From Flavobacterium pisciphilum (GTDB lineage: Bacteria > Bacteroidota > Bacteroidia > Flavobacteriales > Flavobacteriaceae), in assembly GCF_020905345.1 (NCBI RefSeq), contig NZ_JAJJMO010000001.1, positions 4,650,001 through 4,714,000 of the forward strand: DNA of 64,000 bases, given 5' to 3'. The notes beneath the pieces are model-generated. The model was not told where the DNA came from. It searched no databases and worked only from the letters and a program-made list of their open reading frames with translations. Both the position numbers and the translations under genes were made by a program. Of this stretch, positions 46,135-55,853 are shown one piece after another; the first letter of the stretch is position 1; every line of letters begins with the position of its first letter.

Positions 46135-47229
46135 ATGAAAGCAGGAATTGTAGGATTGCCAAATGTTGGAAAATCAACATTATTTAATTGTTTGTCAAAT
46201 GCAAAGGCACAAAGTGCAAACTTTCCTTTTTGTACAATTGAACCAAATATTGGTGTTGTAAACGTACCAGATCCAAGAATTGAAAAATTAGAAGAATTGG
46301 TAAAACCAGAGCGTGTTCAAATGGCAACTGTAGATATCGTTGATATTGCAGGTTTGGTAAAAGGAGCAAGTAAAGGAGAAGGATTAGGAAATCAATTTTT
46401 AGGAAATATCAGAGAGTGTAACGCGATTATTCACGTTTTACGTTGTTTTGATAATGATAATATTGTTCACGTAGATGGAAATGTAAACCCAATTCGTGAC
46501 AAAGAAACAATCGATATTGAGTTGCAATTAAAAGATTTAGAAACTGTTGAAAAACGTTTAGAAAAAGTAAATCGTGCAGCTAAAACTGGAAATAAAGAGG
46601 CACAAACTGAAAAAGCTCTTTTAGACAGAATCAGAGAATCATTATTACAAGCTAAGTCGGCTCGTACTATTGTACCTCAAAGTAATGACGAAGAGGTTTT
46701 AATGGAATCTTTTCAGTTGATTACTGCAAAGCCAGTATTGTACGTTTGTAATGTTGATGAGAATTCAGCAGTAAGCGGAAACAAATATGTAGATCAGGTT
46801 CGTGAGTTAGTAAAAGACGAAGATGCAGAGGTTATTGTACTTTCAGTAGGAGCAGAGGCTGATATTACGGAATTAGAAAGCTACGAAGAGCGTCAGGTTT
46901 TCCTTGAAGATATGGGATTGCAAGAGCCAGGAGCATCAGTTTTAATTCGTGCGGCTTATAAATTATTGAAGCAACAAACGTATTTTACAGCAGGTGTAAA
47001 AGAAGTTCGTGCTTGGACTATTAATATTGGAGCAACTGCACCACAAGCAGCAGGAGTTATTCATACTGATTTTGAAAAAGGATTTATTCGTGCCGAAGTA
47101 ATTTCATACGAAGATTTCGTACACTACGGTTCAGAGGCTAAAGCCAAAGAAGCTGGGAAATTTAAAGTAGAAGGAAAAGAATATATAGTAAAAGATGGAG
47201 ATGTAATGCACTTCCGTTTTAACGTATAA
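46135..47229 (+). CDS. ychF: Redox-regulated ATPase YchF
   Basis: 364 residues of the Obg-related TRAFAC family. P-loop GLPNVGKSTLF is at residues 6-16, switch II DIAGLVKGASKGEGLGNQFL follows, and the base-specificity motif reads NVDE near residue 203, the ATP-preferring variant of NKxD. The C-terminal TGS domain ends DGDVMHFRFNV. YchF binds ribosomes and is linked to oxidative stress. It is monocistronic, followed by a strong terminator. Confidence 0.97.
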   Translation: MKAGIVGLPNVGKSTLFNCLSNAKAQSANFPFCTIEPNIGVVNVPDPRIEKLEELVKPERVQMATVDIVDIAGLVKGASKGEGLGNQFLGNIRECNAIIHVLRCFDNDNIVHVDGNVNPIRDKETIDIELQLKDLETVEKRLEKVNRAAKTGNKEAQTEKALLDRIRESLLQAKSARTIVPQSNDEEVLMESFQLITAKPVLYVCNVDENSAVSGNKYVDQVRELVKDEDAEVIVLSVGAEADITELESYEERQVFLEDMGLQEPGASVLIRAAYKLLKQQTYFTAGVKEVRAWTINIGATAPQAAGVIHTDFEKGFIRAEVISYEDFVHYGSEAKAKEAGKFKVEGKEYIVKDGDVMHFRFNV

Positions 47230-47250
47230 TGAAAATAGAATAAAGAGCAT

Positions 47251-47285
47251 AAAAAAACCGCTAAAGAGATTTAGCGGTTTTTTTT
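47251..47285 (+). terminator. Terminator after ychF
   Basis: Stem AAAAAACCGCTAAA / TTTAGCGGTTTTTT around GAGA, ending in a T-run. Confidence 0.93.
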
Positions 47286-47453
47286 ATGCTTAAAAGTAAT
47301 TTGCAAAATCTGAGTGAAACTTAAAAAAGATGTTTTTGAATTTTTATTTTAATCAAGAGTTATCCATGGGTAAAGTGTAACATTTGAAATGAATATGAGA
47401 ATATTATTTTTTTATAATTGCTTATATTTGAGAGAACTATTAATTAGGCTATT

Positions 47454-48365
47454 TTGAATGATAAAAATATAATATCCAAGTCATGGTATTTGTTGAAAAA
47501 CACTTTCTTAGAGTTTAATGATGATAATGCTATAAAATTAAGCGCTGCATTAGCGTATTATACTATTTTTGCACTTCCTCCTTTATTGATTATAATCATT
47601 ACTATTTGTGGGGTTTTCTTTGGAGAAGATGCTGTAACGGGACAGCTTTATGATCAGATAAATGAATTAGTAGGTGATAGTGCAGCAATACAAATTCAAG
47701 AAGCAATAAAAAATGCACAATTGTCTGGAAATAATGTTTTAGCAACAATTTTTGGAGTGGTTATGTTGTTAATTGGTGCTTCGGGAGTTTTTGCAGAAAT
47801 ACAAAGTTCTATTAATTTTATCTGGGGATTACGTGCAAAACCAAATAAAGGGCTTAAGAAGTTTATACAAAATAGATTGATGTCATTTTCAATGATAGTT
47901 TCAGTTGGCTTTTTAATGTTAGTGAGCCTTTTTGTGAGTACTATTTTGGATTTAATGAGTGCCCGATTGAAACTTTATTTCCCAGAGAGTACCGTTTATC
48001 TATTTAATGCAATAAATTTGTGTATTATTTTTGCAAGTATCACTTTACTTTTTGCAATTATATTTAAAGCATTACCTGATGGAATAATAAAATGGAAAGA
48101 TGCTTTTATTGGAGCGTCTTGCACGGCAGTACTTTTTATGATAGGGAAATTTGCTATAGGATTTTATTTAGGTAGCTCTACGATTGCATCTGTTTATGGA
48201 GCAGCAGGCTCAGTAATAATAATTTTAGTGTGGGTCTATTATTCGGCAATTATTCTGTATTTTGGAGCTGAATTTACTAAGGTCTATGCTAAGACATATG
48301 GAGGTAAAATATACCCTAACGAATATTCGGTAGAAATAAAAAAAGAAATTTTTGAGATAGAATAA
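47454..48365 (+). CDS. YihY/BrkB-family membrane protein
   Basis: 303 residues with about six membrane helices, the typical layout of YihY/virulence factor BrkB (once named ribonuclease BN). The first helix carries AALAYYTIFALPPLLIIIIT, a later helix LVWVYYSAIILYFGAEFTKVY. The TTG start at 47454 is used; no better ATG fits. Its biochemical role is uncertain. It leads the three-gene run to pncB. Confidence 0.88.
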   Translation: MNDKNIISKSWYLLKNTFLEFNDDNAIKLSAALAYYTIFALPPLLIIIITICGVFFGEDAVTGQLYDQINELVGDSAAIQIQEAIKNAQLSGNNVLATIFGVVMLLIGASGVFAEIQSSINFIWGLRAKPNKGLKKFIQNRLMSFSMIVSVGFLMLVSLFVSTILDLMSARLKLYFPESTVYLFNAINLCIIFASITLLFAIIFKALPDGIIKWKDAFIGASCTAVLFMIGKFAIGFYLGSSTIASVYGAAGSVIIILVWVYYSAIILYFGAEFTKVYAKTYGGKIYPNEYSVEIKKEIFEIE

Positions 48366-48384
48366 CTCTTCAAAAAATAAAAAT

Positions 48385-48909
48385 ATGAAAATTATAGCTT
48401 TCGCAGGAAGTAATAGTCAGCACTCTATAAATAAAAAACTGGTAACATACGCTGCAAATCAATTTAATAATGCCGAAATAGAAATTTTGGATTTAAATGA
48501 TTTTGCAATGCCGTTATTTAGTGTTGATGTCGAAAAAGAAATAGGACAACATCCAAAAGCAAAGGCTTTTCTTCAAAAACTTAATGAGGCAGATGTTTTG
48601 GTAGTGTCTATGGCAGAAAATAATGGGAATTATTCGGTTGCTTTCAAAAATGTTTTTGATTGGAGTTCACGAATAGAGAAAGATGTTTTTCAGCATAAAC
48701 CAATGTTGTTAATGGCTACATCACCTGGAGCAAGAGGTGGAGCTTCGGTTTTAGAAATTGCTCAGAAATTGTTCCCACGTTATGGTTCAGAAATTAAAGC
48801 AAGCTTTTCATTGCCGAGTTTTAATGCTAATTTTGATGAAGAAAAAGGAGAAATCTCAAACAAAGACCTGAAAGAGCAATTATTGACTCTGATAAACTCA
48901 AATTTTTAA
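48385..48909 (+). CDS. NAD(P)H-dependent FMN reductase
   Basis: 174 residues of the NADPH-dependent FMN reductase family (flavodoxin-like fold). N-terminal AFAGSNSQHSINKKLV binds the flavin phosphate; the segment VSMAENNGNYSVAFKNVFDW supplies other flavin contacts. It is a cytoplasmic quinone, chromate or flavin reductase by family. It is placed 19 bases after the YihY gene and 28 bases before pncB, so likely co-transcribed. Confidence 0.92.
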   Translation: MKIIAFAGSNSQHSINKKLVTYAANQFNNAEIEILDLNDFAMPLFSVDVEKEIGQHPKAKAFLQKLNEADVLVVSMAENNGNYSVAFKNVFDWSSRIEKDVFQHKPMLLMATSPGARGGASVLEIAQKLFPRYGSEIKASFSLPSFNANFDEEKGEISNKDLKEQLLTLINSNF

Positions 48910-48937
48910 AAATAAACAAGAATAAATAAGATTGCTT

Positions 48938-50116
48938 ATGGTAACAATTTTTTTGAAATCGATATTAGATAATGATTTCTATAAATTTACGATGCAGCAT
49001 GCTGTGATTAAGTTATTTCCTAAAGCAAAAGTACGGTATAAGTTTATAAACAGAGGAAAACATACTTTTCCTCCAGGGTTTGCTGTTTTATTGCGTCACT
49101 CGGTTGAAGCAATGATAAAATTGCAATTAACTCAAGAAGAAAAATTATATTTAAAGAAGCATTGCCCTTATTTAGATCCTACCTATTTGGATTTTTTACA
49201 AGGTTATACTTTTGATGCTTCAGAGGTTGAAATAGAACAAGTTGGTTCAGATTTAGATATTACTATCGAAGGATTTTGGTATCGTACGATTTTATGGGAA
49301 GTCCCATTGATGGCTTTAATTTCGGAGCTTTTTTATGCTTCTCAGGATTTAGAAAGAATTGATGATAAAGCAGTTCAGGATATTACCAAGAATAAAATAG
49401 AAAGCTATAATGCATTGGGAGCTACAGTCTTAGAATTTGGTACAAGACGACGTCATTCTTATAAAGTGCATACATTGGTTAATGAAACACTTGCGGCTTT
49501 TGGTCAAGAAAGTTTTCTAGGTACAAGTAATGTGCATTTGGCAATGCTTAACGGTATGCGACCTTTGGGAACGCATGCGCATGAATGGTTTATGTTTCAT
49601 GCAGCACAATATGGTTTTAAAGTAGCCAATGTAATTGGATTAGAAAATTGGACAGAAGTCTATGGAGGTGATTTAGGAATTGCTTTGACAGATACCTACA
49701 CAACCGATGTGTTTTTTGAGCAATTTGATAAAAAATATTCTAAGCTTTTTGACGGAGTTCGTCATGATAGTGGAGATCCAATAGAATTTGCAAAAAAAAT
49801 AATTGCACATTACACAAAATTTGGAATTGATCCTAAGTCAAAAATCATTATTTTCTCAGATTCATTAAATTTAGAAAAGGTAAAAGTCATCTCAGATTTT
49901 TGTAGAGACAAGATAAAAATGGCATTTGGAATCGGTACAAATTTCACCAATGATGTCGGTTTGCCTGCTATGAATATGGTTATTAAATTAACCGAAACAA
50001 AGCCAGATTTTACCCATTGGGAAGGAGTAGTAAAGCTTTCTGATGAAAAAAATAAAAATACGGGAACTCCCGAAATGATTGCTTTGGCAAAACAAGTTTT
50101 AGGAATTAAGTCTTAA
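48938..50116 (+). CDS. pncB: Nicotinate phosphoribosyltransferase
   Basis: 392 residues from the ATG at 48938 (a TTG at 48932 is possible). The enzyme joins nicotinate to PRPP at the entry of the NAD salvage pathway. Typical features are LDNDFYKFTMQHAV near the start, EFGTRRRHS, GTHAHEWFMFH with the catalytic histidine area, and VRHDSGDP. The gene is the last of the YihY-FMN reductase-pncB run. About 160 bases separate it from parE. Confidence 0.95.
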   Translation: MVTIFLKSILDNDFYKFTMQHAVIKLFPKAKVRYKFINRGKHTFPPGFAVLLRHSVEAMIKLQLTQEEKLYLKKHCPYLDPTYLDFLQGYTFDASEVEIEQVGSDLDITIEGFWYRTILWEVPLMALISELFYASQDLERIDDKAVQDITKNKIESYNALGATVLEFGTRRRHSYKVHTLVNETLAAFGQESFLGTSNVHLAMLNGMRPLGTHAHEWFMFHAAQYGFKVANVIGLENWTEVYGGDLGIALTDTYTTDVFFEQFDKKYSKLFDGVRHDSGDPIEFAKKIIAHYTKFGIDPKSKIIIFSDSLNLEKVKVISDFCRDKIKMAFGIGTNFTNDVGLPAMNMVIKLTETKPDFTHWEGVVKLSDEKNKNTGTPEMIALAKQVLGIKS

Positions 50117-50275
50117 ATTCTTGATTAAAAAGCATTTTTTTTATGGTTTTAATGAGTTTCTTTTTTTGATTTAAATAAATGCTTTTAAAAGACGCTATTA
50201 TTGATAACTTTCAAAAAATTGGCTTTCATTTTTTAAGGAGATATAGTATATTAGCAAAAAATCCAAAAATCATTT

Positions 50276-52144
50276 ATGCTAGAGCAAAATCAATATAACG
50301 AAGATAATATTCGATCACTCGATTGGAAAGAACATATTCGTATGCGTCCCGGAATGTATATTGGGAAACTAGGGGATGGATCTTCACCAGATGATGGTAT
50401 TTATATTCTTTTAAAAGAGGTTTTAGATAACTGTATCGATGAGTTCGTTATGGGTGCAGGAAAAACTATTGAGGTGACTATCAGAGATAAAACAGTTTCT
50501 GTTCGTGATTACGGACGTGGAATTCCTCTTGGTAAAGTCGTCGATGTAGTTTCGAAAATGAATACTGGAGGAAAATATGACTCAAAAGCTTTCCAGAAAT
50601 CAGTAGGTTTAAATGGAGTAGGAACCAAGGCAGTAAATGCACTTTCTAATTATTTTCGCGTAGAATCTGTTCGTGATGATAAGCAAAAAGCAGCTGAGTT
50701 TTCAGCAGGAAATTTGGTTCTTGAAGAAGATGTAATTGATACTACAAAGCGAAAAGGAACAAAAGTTACTTTTATTCCAGACGAAGCCATTTTTAAAAAT
50801 TATAAATTCAGATTAGAATATGTAATTAAAATGGTTAAGAATTATTGTTACCTAAACAATGGGTTGACAATTATATTTAATGGTGAAAAGTATTATTCTG
50901 AAAATGGTCTTAGAGATTTATTGGAAGAAACAATAAGCGCTGAGGATTTAGAGTATCCAATTATCCATTTAAAAGATACAGATATTGAGATTGCTTTAAC
51001 GCATAGTAAAACACAATATAGCGAGGAATATCACTCTTTTGTAAATGGTCAGAATACTACACAAGGAGGAACGCACTTAGCAGCATATAGAGAAGCAGTT
51101 GTAAAAACCATCAGAGAGTTTTACAACAAAAATTTCGAAGCATCAGATGTTCGTAAATCGATTGTAAGTGCGATTAGCATCAAGGTGATGGAACCAGTGT
51201 TTGAATCTCAGACTAAAACCAAATTAGGTTCGATGGATATGGGATCAGATGATGGAACACCAGCCGTATCTGTTCGTACTTTTGTAAATGATTTCGTGAA
51301 AACTAAATTAGATAACTATTTACATAAAAATCCTCCAACTGCAGAAGCATTACTTCGTAAAATCTTACAGGCGGAAAGAGAACGTAAAGAATTATCAGGA
51401 ATTAGAAAATTAGCAACAGATCGTGCTAAGAAAGCTAATCTTCATAATAAAAAATTGAGAGATTGCCGTGCGCATCTTCCAGATACAAAGAATCCTAGAA
51501 ACTTAGAAAGTACTTTGTTTATTACAGAGGGAGATTCGGCTTCGGGATCAATTACCAAGTCAAGAGATGTAAATACACAAGCAGTTTTTAGTTTGCGTGG
51601 AAAGCCTCTGAATTCATACGGAATGACAAAGAAAATTGTGTATGAAAACGAAGAGTTCAATTTACTGCAAGCCGCTTTAGATATTGAAGACGGATTAGAG
51701 AAACTGCGATATAATAATATTGTAATCGCAACCGATGCCGATGTCGATGGAATGCACATTCGTTTGTTGTTGATTACTTTTTTCTTGCAATTTTTTCCTG
51801 AATTAATAAAAGAAGGGCATTTATATATCTTGCAAACACCACTTTTTAGGGTCAGAAACAAGAAAGAAACCATCTATTGCTATTCAGAAGAAGAAAGAAA
51901 AGATGCTATTGAAAAATTAAAACCAAAACCAGAAATTACGCGATTTAAAGGTTTGGGAGAGATTTCACCAGATGAGTTCAAGAATTTTATTGGAGATACA
52001 ATTCGTCTTGATCCTATTATGATGGATAAAAACACTTCGATTGAGCAATTATTATCATTCTATATGGGGAAAAATACTCCAGACAGACAGGAGTTTATTA
52101 TCAAGAATTTGAAAGTAGAACTAGATACAATAGAAGAAGCTTAA
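50276..52144 (+). CDS. parE: DNA topoisomerase IV subunit B
   Basis: 622 residues, the ATPase subunit that powers strand passage and decatenation of chromosomes. GHKL features include [10 protein letters not shown] near residue 24, DNCIDEF and GRGIPLG. The TOPRIM domain has EGDSASGS near residue 418 and [10 protein letters not shown] near residue 486. The length and the adjacent subunit A gene, 102 bases on, favour topoisomerase IV over gyrase. Bacterial ParE is a target of aminocoumarins. Confidence 0.94.
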   Translation: MLEQNQYNEDNIRSLDWKEHIRMRPGMYIGKLGDGSSPDDGIYILLKEVLDNCIDEFVMGAGKTIEVTIRDKTVSVRDYGRGIPLGKVVDVVSKMNTGGKYDSKAFQKSVGLNGVGTKAVNALSNYFRVESVRDDKQKAAEFSAGNLVLEEDVIDTTKRKGTKVTFIPDEAIFKNYKFRLEYVIKMVKNYCYLNNGLTIIFNGEKYYSENGLRDLLEETISAEDLEYPIIHLKDTDIEIALTHSKTQYSEEYHSFVNGQNTTQGGTHLAAYREAVVKTIREFYNKNFEASDVRKSIVSAISIKVMEPVFESQTKTKLGSMDMGSDDGTPAVSVRTFVNDFVKTKLDNYLHKNPPTAEALLRKILQAERERKELSGIRKLATDRAKKANLHNKKLRDCRAHLPDTKNPRNLESTLFITEGDSASGSITKSRDVNTQAVFSLRGKPLNSYGMTKKIVYENEEFNLLQAALDIEDGLEKLRYNNIVIATDADVDGMHIRLLLITFFLQFFPELIKEGHLYILQTPLFRVRNKKETIYCYSEEERKDAIEKLKPKPEITRFKGLGEISPDEFKNFIGDTIRLDPIMMDKNTSIEQLLSFYMGKNTPDRQEFIIKNLKVELDTIEEA

Positions 52145-52246
52145 TATTTTGCTAGTAAATATAAAACAGTGTTACCAAGTGTTGAGGTTTTAAAAGAACT
52201 CATCGAAAAGAAATAGCATTAAATTTATAATTTCGAATATAATTAA

Positions 52247-54970
52247 ATGAAAGACGAAGAAGACGATAACATAATTCCAGATAACGAAGAAAATAATTAT
52301 GACGAGAATAACTCTATTGATGAAAATCAAGAGGAGGAGGACTCTGAAGAAATTATTAAAGTAGATGCTAAGCACTTCGAAGGGCAGCATTTTTACGAAA
52401 ATAACGAAGACAGCGGTGATACTATTACCAAAGTTACCGGGATGTACAAAGACTGGTTTTTGGATTATGCTTCGTACGTAATTCTGGAACGTGCTGTTCC
52501 TGCTATCGAAGATGGATTTAAACCCGTACAGCGTCGTATTATGCACTCTCTTAAAGAGTTGGATGATGGTCGTTATAATAAAGTTGCCAATGTAGTAGGG
52601 CACACCATGCAGTATCACCCACACGGGGATGCGAGTATTGGAGATGCAATGGTGCAAATTGGGCAAAAAGATTTATTAATAGATTGTCAAGGAAACTGGG
52701 GTAACATCTTAACAGGAGATGGTGCTGCAGCTTCGCGTTATATTGAAGCACGTTTATCTAAATTTGCTTTGGAGGTATTATATTCTCCAAAAATTACTGA
52801 TTGGGGAGTTTCTTATGATGGACGTCGTGCAGAACCAAACAATCTTCCAGTAAAATTCCCATTGCTTTTGGCACAAGGAGCCGAAGGTATTGCGGTAGGA
52901 CTTTCTACAAAAGTGTTGCCACATAACTTTAACGAGCTAATTGATGCTTCGATAAAGATTCTAAAAGGAAAATCGTTTACATTATATCCTGATTTTATGA
53001 CTCAGGGTATTGCAGATATATCGAACTATAATGATGGAATGCGTGGCGGACGAGTTCGTGTGCGTGCCAAAATTGCTCAGTTGGATAAAAATACGCTAGT
53101 AATTACACAGATTCCATTTTCGACTAATACAACGACTTTAATTGATAGTATTTTGAAAGCCAATGATAAAGGCAAAATCAAAATCAAGAAAATTGAAGAC
53201 AATACAGCCGCAGATGTAGAGATTTTAATACATCTTTTCCCAGGAGTATCGCCAGATAAAACAATCGATGCCTTGTTTGCTTTTACAGCCTGCGAAACTT
53301 CGGTAGCTCCTTTAGGATGTGTTATTGAAGATAATAAGCCATTGTTTATTGGAGTGTCAGCAATGCTGAAAATTTCAACAAACAGAACAGTCGATTTGCT
53401 TCGTCAAGAATTGGAAATCCAATTAGAGGAATTAAAAAACAAATGGCATTTTTCTACTTTAGAGAAAATCTTCATTCGTGAAGAAATGTATATTGATTTC
53501 AAATTGTATGGAGACAGAGAAGGATTATACAAATATATGTATGACCGATTTGAACCGTTCAAAAAATCATTTGTTAGAGAAATTAACGATGATGATTTGC
53601 AACGATTAACTCAGATTCCGATGATTCGTATTACTCGTTTCGATTCAGACAAAGCTGATGATCTTATCGCTAGGTTAGAAGATGAAATGAAGGAAGTTGA
53701 GTATAATTTAGACAACTTAACAGATTTTGCAATTGCGTATTTTACCAAGCTAAAAGAAAAGTATGGTAAAGGTCGTGAACGTCAGACAGAGTTGCGTATT
53801 TTTGATGATATTGAGGCTACTAAAGTAGTTTTAAGAAACACCAAATTGTATGTAAATAGGGAAGAAGGTTTTATTGGAACCAGCTTGAAAAAGGACGAAT
53901 ATTTAACCGATTGTTCGGATATTGATGATGTAATTGTGTTTTTACGAGATGGTAAAATGATGATTACAAAAGTTGATGCTAAGACATTTGTTGGTAAAGA
54001 TATTATTCATGTTGCTATTTTTGATAAAAGTGATAAGCGTACGATTTATAATATGATGTATCGTGACGGAAAATCAGGGCCTTCGTATATAAAACGTTTT
54101 AATGTTTCGGGTATAACACGTGATAAAGCGTATGATTTAACCAATGAAACTGCAGGTTCGCAAGTAGTTTATTTTTCGCATAATCCAAATGGAGAAGCTG
54201 AGGTAATTACTATTTTACTGCGTCAGGTAGGAAGTATTAAGAAGCTAAAATTTGATATAGATTTTGCTGCTTTAGCTATAAAAGGTCGTGGATCTAAAGG
54301 AAATTTGGTAACGAAATATCCGATTAAGAAAATTGAACTTAAAGAAAAAGGTATTTCGACATTGTTACCACGAAAAGTTTGGTATGATGATACTGTAAAA
54401 CGTTTAAATGTAGATGCTCGAGGTGATTTGTTAGGTGAATTTAAACCAAGTGATAAGATACTAATCATTAGCCAAACAGGAAAACTGAAAGTTATTATTC
54501 CAGAATTATCAACTCATTTTGATGAAGATATGATTGTTTTGGAAAAATGGAAGCCTAAAAAACCAATCTCGGCAATTTATTTTGATGGAGAAAAAGAACG
54601 TTACTTTTTGAAACGTTTTCTGGTTGAAACTGAAAATAAAGAAGAAAGTTTTATTACAGATCACCCAAATTCTCAATTAGAAATTGTTTCAACTGATTAC
54701 CGTCCGGTAGCACAATTGGTTTTCACCAAAGTGAAAGGAGTTCAAAAAGACGATTTACATATAGATGTTGAAGATTTTATTGCTGTAAAAGGATTTAAAG
54801 CATTAGGAAATCAACTAACAGCTGATAAATTAAAACAAGTTAATTTGTTAGATCCGTTACCATTTGAAGAACCAGTTGAGGAAATTCCAGAAAAACCAGA
54901 ATTATCTGAAGAAGATTCGGTTGGAACGGAACTTGATGATGATGGACAAATCGGAATGGTTTTAGAATAA
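52247..54970 (+). CDS. parC: DNA topoisomerase IV subunit A
   Basis: 907 residues. A highly acidic N-terminal extension (about 35 residues of Asp/Glu/Asn) precedes the winged-helix breakage domain, with the catalytic tyrosine Y165 in AASRYIEARLS and the preceding PVQRRIMHSL. The C-terminal beta-pinwheel region follows from about residue 560, and an acidic tail ends the protein. It cuts and rejoins DNA with ParE during chromosome separation. It closes the two-gene unit and is followed by a terminator. Confidence 0.95.
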   Translation: MKDEEDDNIIPDNEENNYDENNSIDENQEEEDSEEIIKVDAKHFEGQHFYENNEDSGDTITKVTGMYKDWFLDYASYVILERAVPAIEDGFKPVQRRIMHSLKELDDGRYNKVANVVGHTMQYHPHGDASIGDAMVQIGQKDLLIDCQGNWGNILTGDGAAASRYIEARLSKFALEVLYSPKITDWGVSYDGRRAEPNNLPVKFPLLLAQGAEGIAVGLSTKVLPHNFNELIDASIKILKGKSFTLYPDFMTQGIADISNYNDGMRGGRVRVRAKIAQLDKNTLVITQIPFSTNTTTLIDSILKANDKGKIKIKKIEDNTAADVEILIHLFPGVSPDKTIDALFAFTACETSVAPLGCVIEDNKPLFIGVSAMLKISTNRTVDLLRQELEIQLEELKNKWHFSTLEKIFIREEMYIDFKLYGDREGLYKYMYDRFEPFKKSFVREINDDDLQRLTQIPMIRITRFDSDKADDLIARLEDEMKEVEYNLDNLTDFAIAYFTKLKEKYGKGRERQTELRIFDDIEATKVVLRNTKLYVNREEGFIGTSLKKDEYLTDCSDIDDVIVFLRDGKMMITKVDAKTFVGKDIIHVAIFDKSDKRTIYNMMYRDGKSGPSYIKRFNVSGITRDKAYDLTNETAGSQVVYFSHNPNGEAEVITILLRQVGSIKKLKFDIDFAALAIKGRGSKGNLVTKYPIKKIELKEKGISTLLPRKVWYDDTVKRLNVDARGDLLGEFKPSDKILIISQTGKLKVIIPELSTHFDEDMIVLEKWKPKKPISAIYFDGEKERYFLKRFLVETENKEESFITDHPNSQLEIVSTDYRPVAQLVFTKVKGVQKDDLHIDVEDFIAVKGFKALGNQLTADKLKQVNLLDPLPFEEPVEEIPEKPELSEEDSVGTELDDDGQIGMVLE

Positions 54971-55064
54971 TATAAGTACAGAAAGAATTGCTATAAAAGA
55001 AAAACGAGTCTTTTAAGATTAAATATTTGAGGCTTTTGCTCTAATAGAAATTTGATAAAAATAG

Positions 55065-55104
55065 AAAAGAGACTATTTCACGAGTTGTGAGATAGTCTCT
55101 TTTT
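55065..55104. terminator. Terminator after parC
   Basis: AAAAGAGACTATTTCAC pairs with GTGAGATAGTCTCTTTT, one mismatch, loop of five, flanked by T-runs on the plus strand; it can also end the converging minus-strand transcript. Confidence 0.87.
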
Positions 55105-55197
55105 ATTTTAATAACTACAAGTTTATTAAAATAAAAAAATAATTGTCTATTCAAGTTAAAAGCAGACAACCAAATTTATTATTGAGAAGATTTTGTT

Positions 55198-55680
55198 TTA
55201 CAAAGGAGATATGTAAACTTCTATTTTTGTTCCATCATATTTAAATGTTCCATCAGAATCACTTTTACCTAAAAAGCATAAATTAGCAGGAGCAAACCAT
55301 GACGTTCCTAATGAATGTCCATTAACGGATCTAATTTCTGTTCCATTTCCAGTGGTAATAGCTGAGTGAAACCAAGTTTTATCAATAAGTCTATAGAAAC
55401 CTATAGCTTTTCCTTTTGGTAGGAAAGAGTTACCATTCCATTTTTGGCCTCCAAGATAATTGAATTTGCTTAACCAATTTTGCCCATAAAACTCTGTTAA
55501 GTCATTAGGACTTATTTCAGCACCTAACATGTACAATGTATAAGCTACTACATCATGGCATACACCAGTATTGTATTTTGAAATATTTTCTGTGCCTGAA
55601 AGAAGTGCATTAGCAACACCCAGTTTATCAGATGCAGATAATTGAGCTTTTCTAGCTCCTTCAGTTGTTATAAATGCCAT
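55198..55680 (-). CDS. Candidate T6SS effector or accessory protein with possible Cys/His catalytic site
   Basis: 160 residues, no signal peptide. A GVCHDVVAYTLYMLGA segment places Cys41 at the start of a helix, and DKTWFHSAITTGNG places His105 at the start of a strand, followed by a polar N/H in RSVNGHS (120-122). This spacing looks like an NlpC/P60 or papain-type hydrolase, but I can name no family. It lies 173 bases downstream of tssC on the same strand, after a terminator. No gene that could be an immunity partner is adjacent on either side. Alternatives are a host-targeted effector, a structural accessory or an unrelated enzyme. Confidence 0.55.
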   Translation of the reverse strand: MAFITTEGARKAQLSASDKLGVANALLSGTENISKYNTGVCHDVVAYTLYMLGAEISPNDLTEFYGQNWLSKFNYLGGQKWNGNSFLPKGKAIGFYRLIDKTWFHSAITTGNGTEIRSVNGHSLGTSWFAPANLCFLGKSDSDGTFKYDGTKIEVYISPL

Positions 55681-55804
55681 AAAATAATATTTTAATTATA
55701 AAAATGATATAGTGTAATGAAATGTAAAAATATAATTTTTTATTAAATTACAAATAAATTCTTACAATTTTAATTTTTGAAACTTAAATAAAAGCCTTAA
55801 AAAA

Positions 55805-55833
55805 TACCCCAAAACATATGCAATTTTGGGGTA
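55805..55833 (-). terminator. Terminator after tssC
   Basis: TACCCCAAAA and TTTTGGGGTA pair perfectly over ten bases. On the minus strand a T-run follows. It lies between tssC and the 160-residue gene, so that gene depends on read-through or its own promoter. Confidence 0.8.
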
Positions 55834-55853
55834 GAATTAAGGGAAGGGTAATA

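Noticed and set aside
52190..52666. 158-codon minus-strand frame overlapping the start of parC
   Set aside because: It lies antisense inside the firm topoisomerase IV A gene, has a strongly hydrophobic mirror composition from the acidic N-terminus and no proper gene context.
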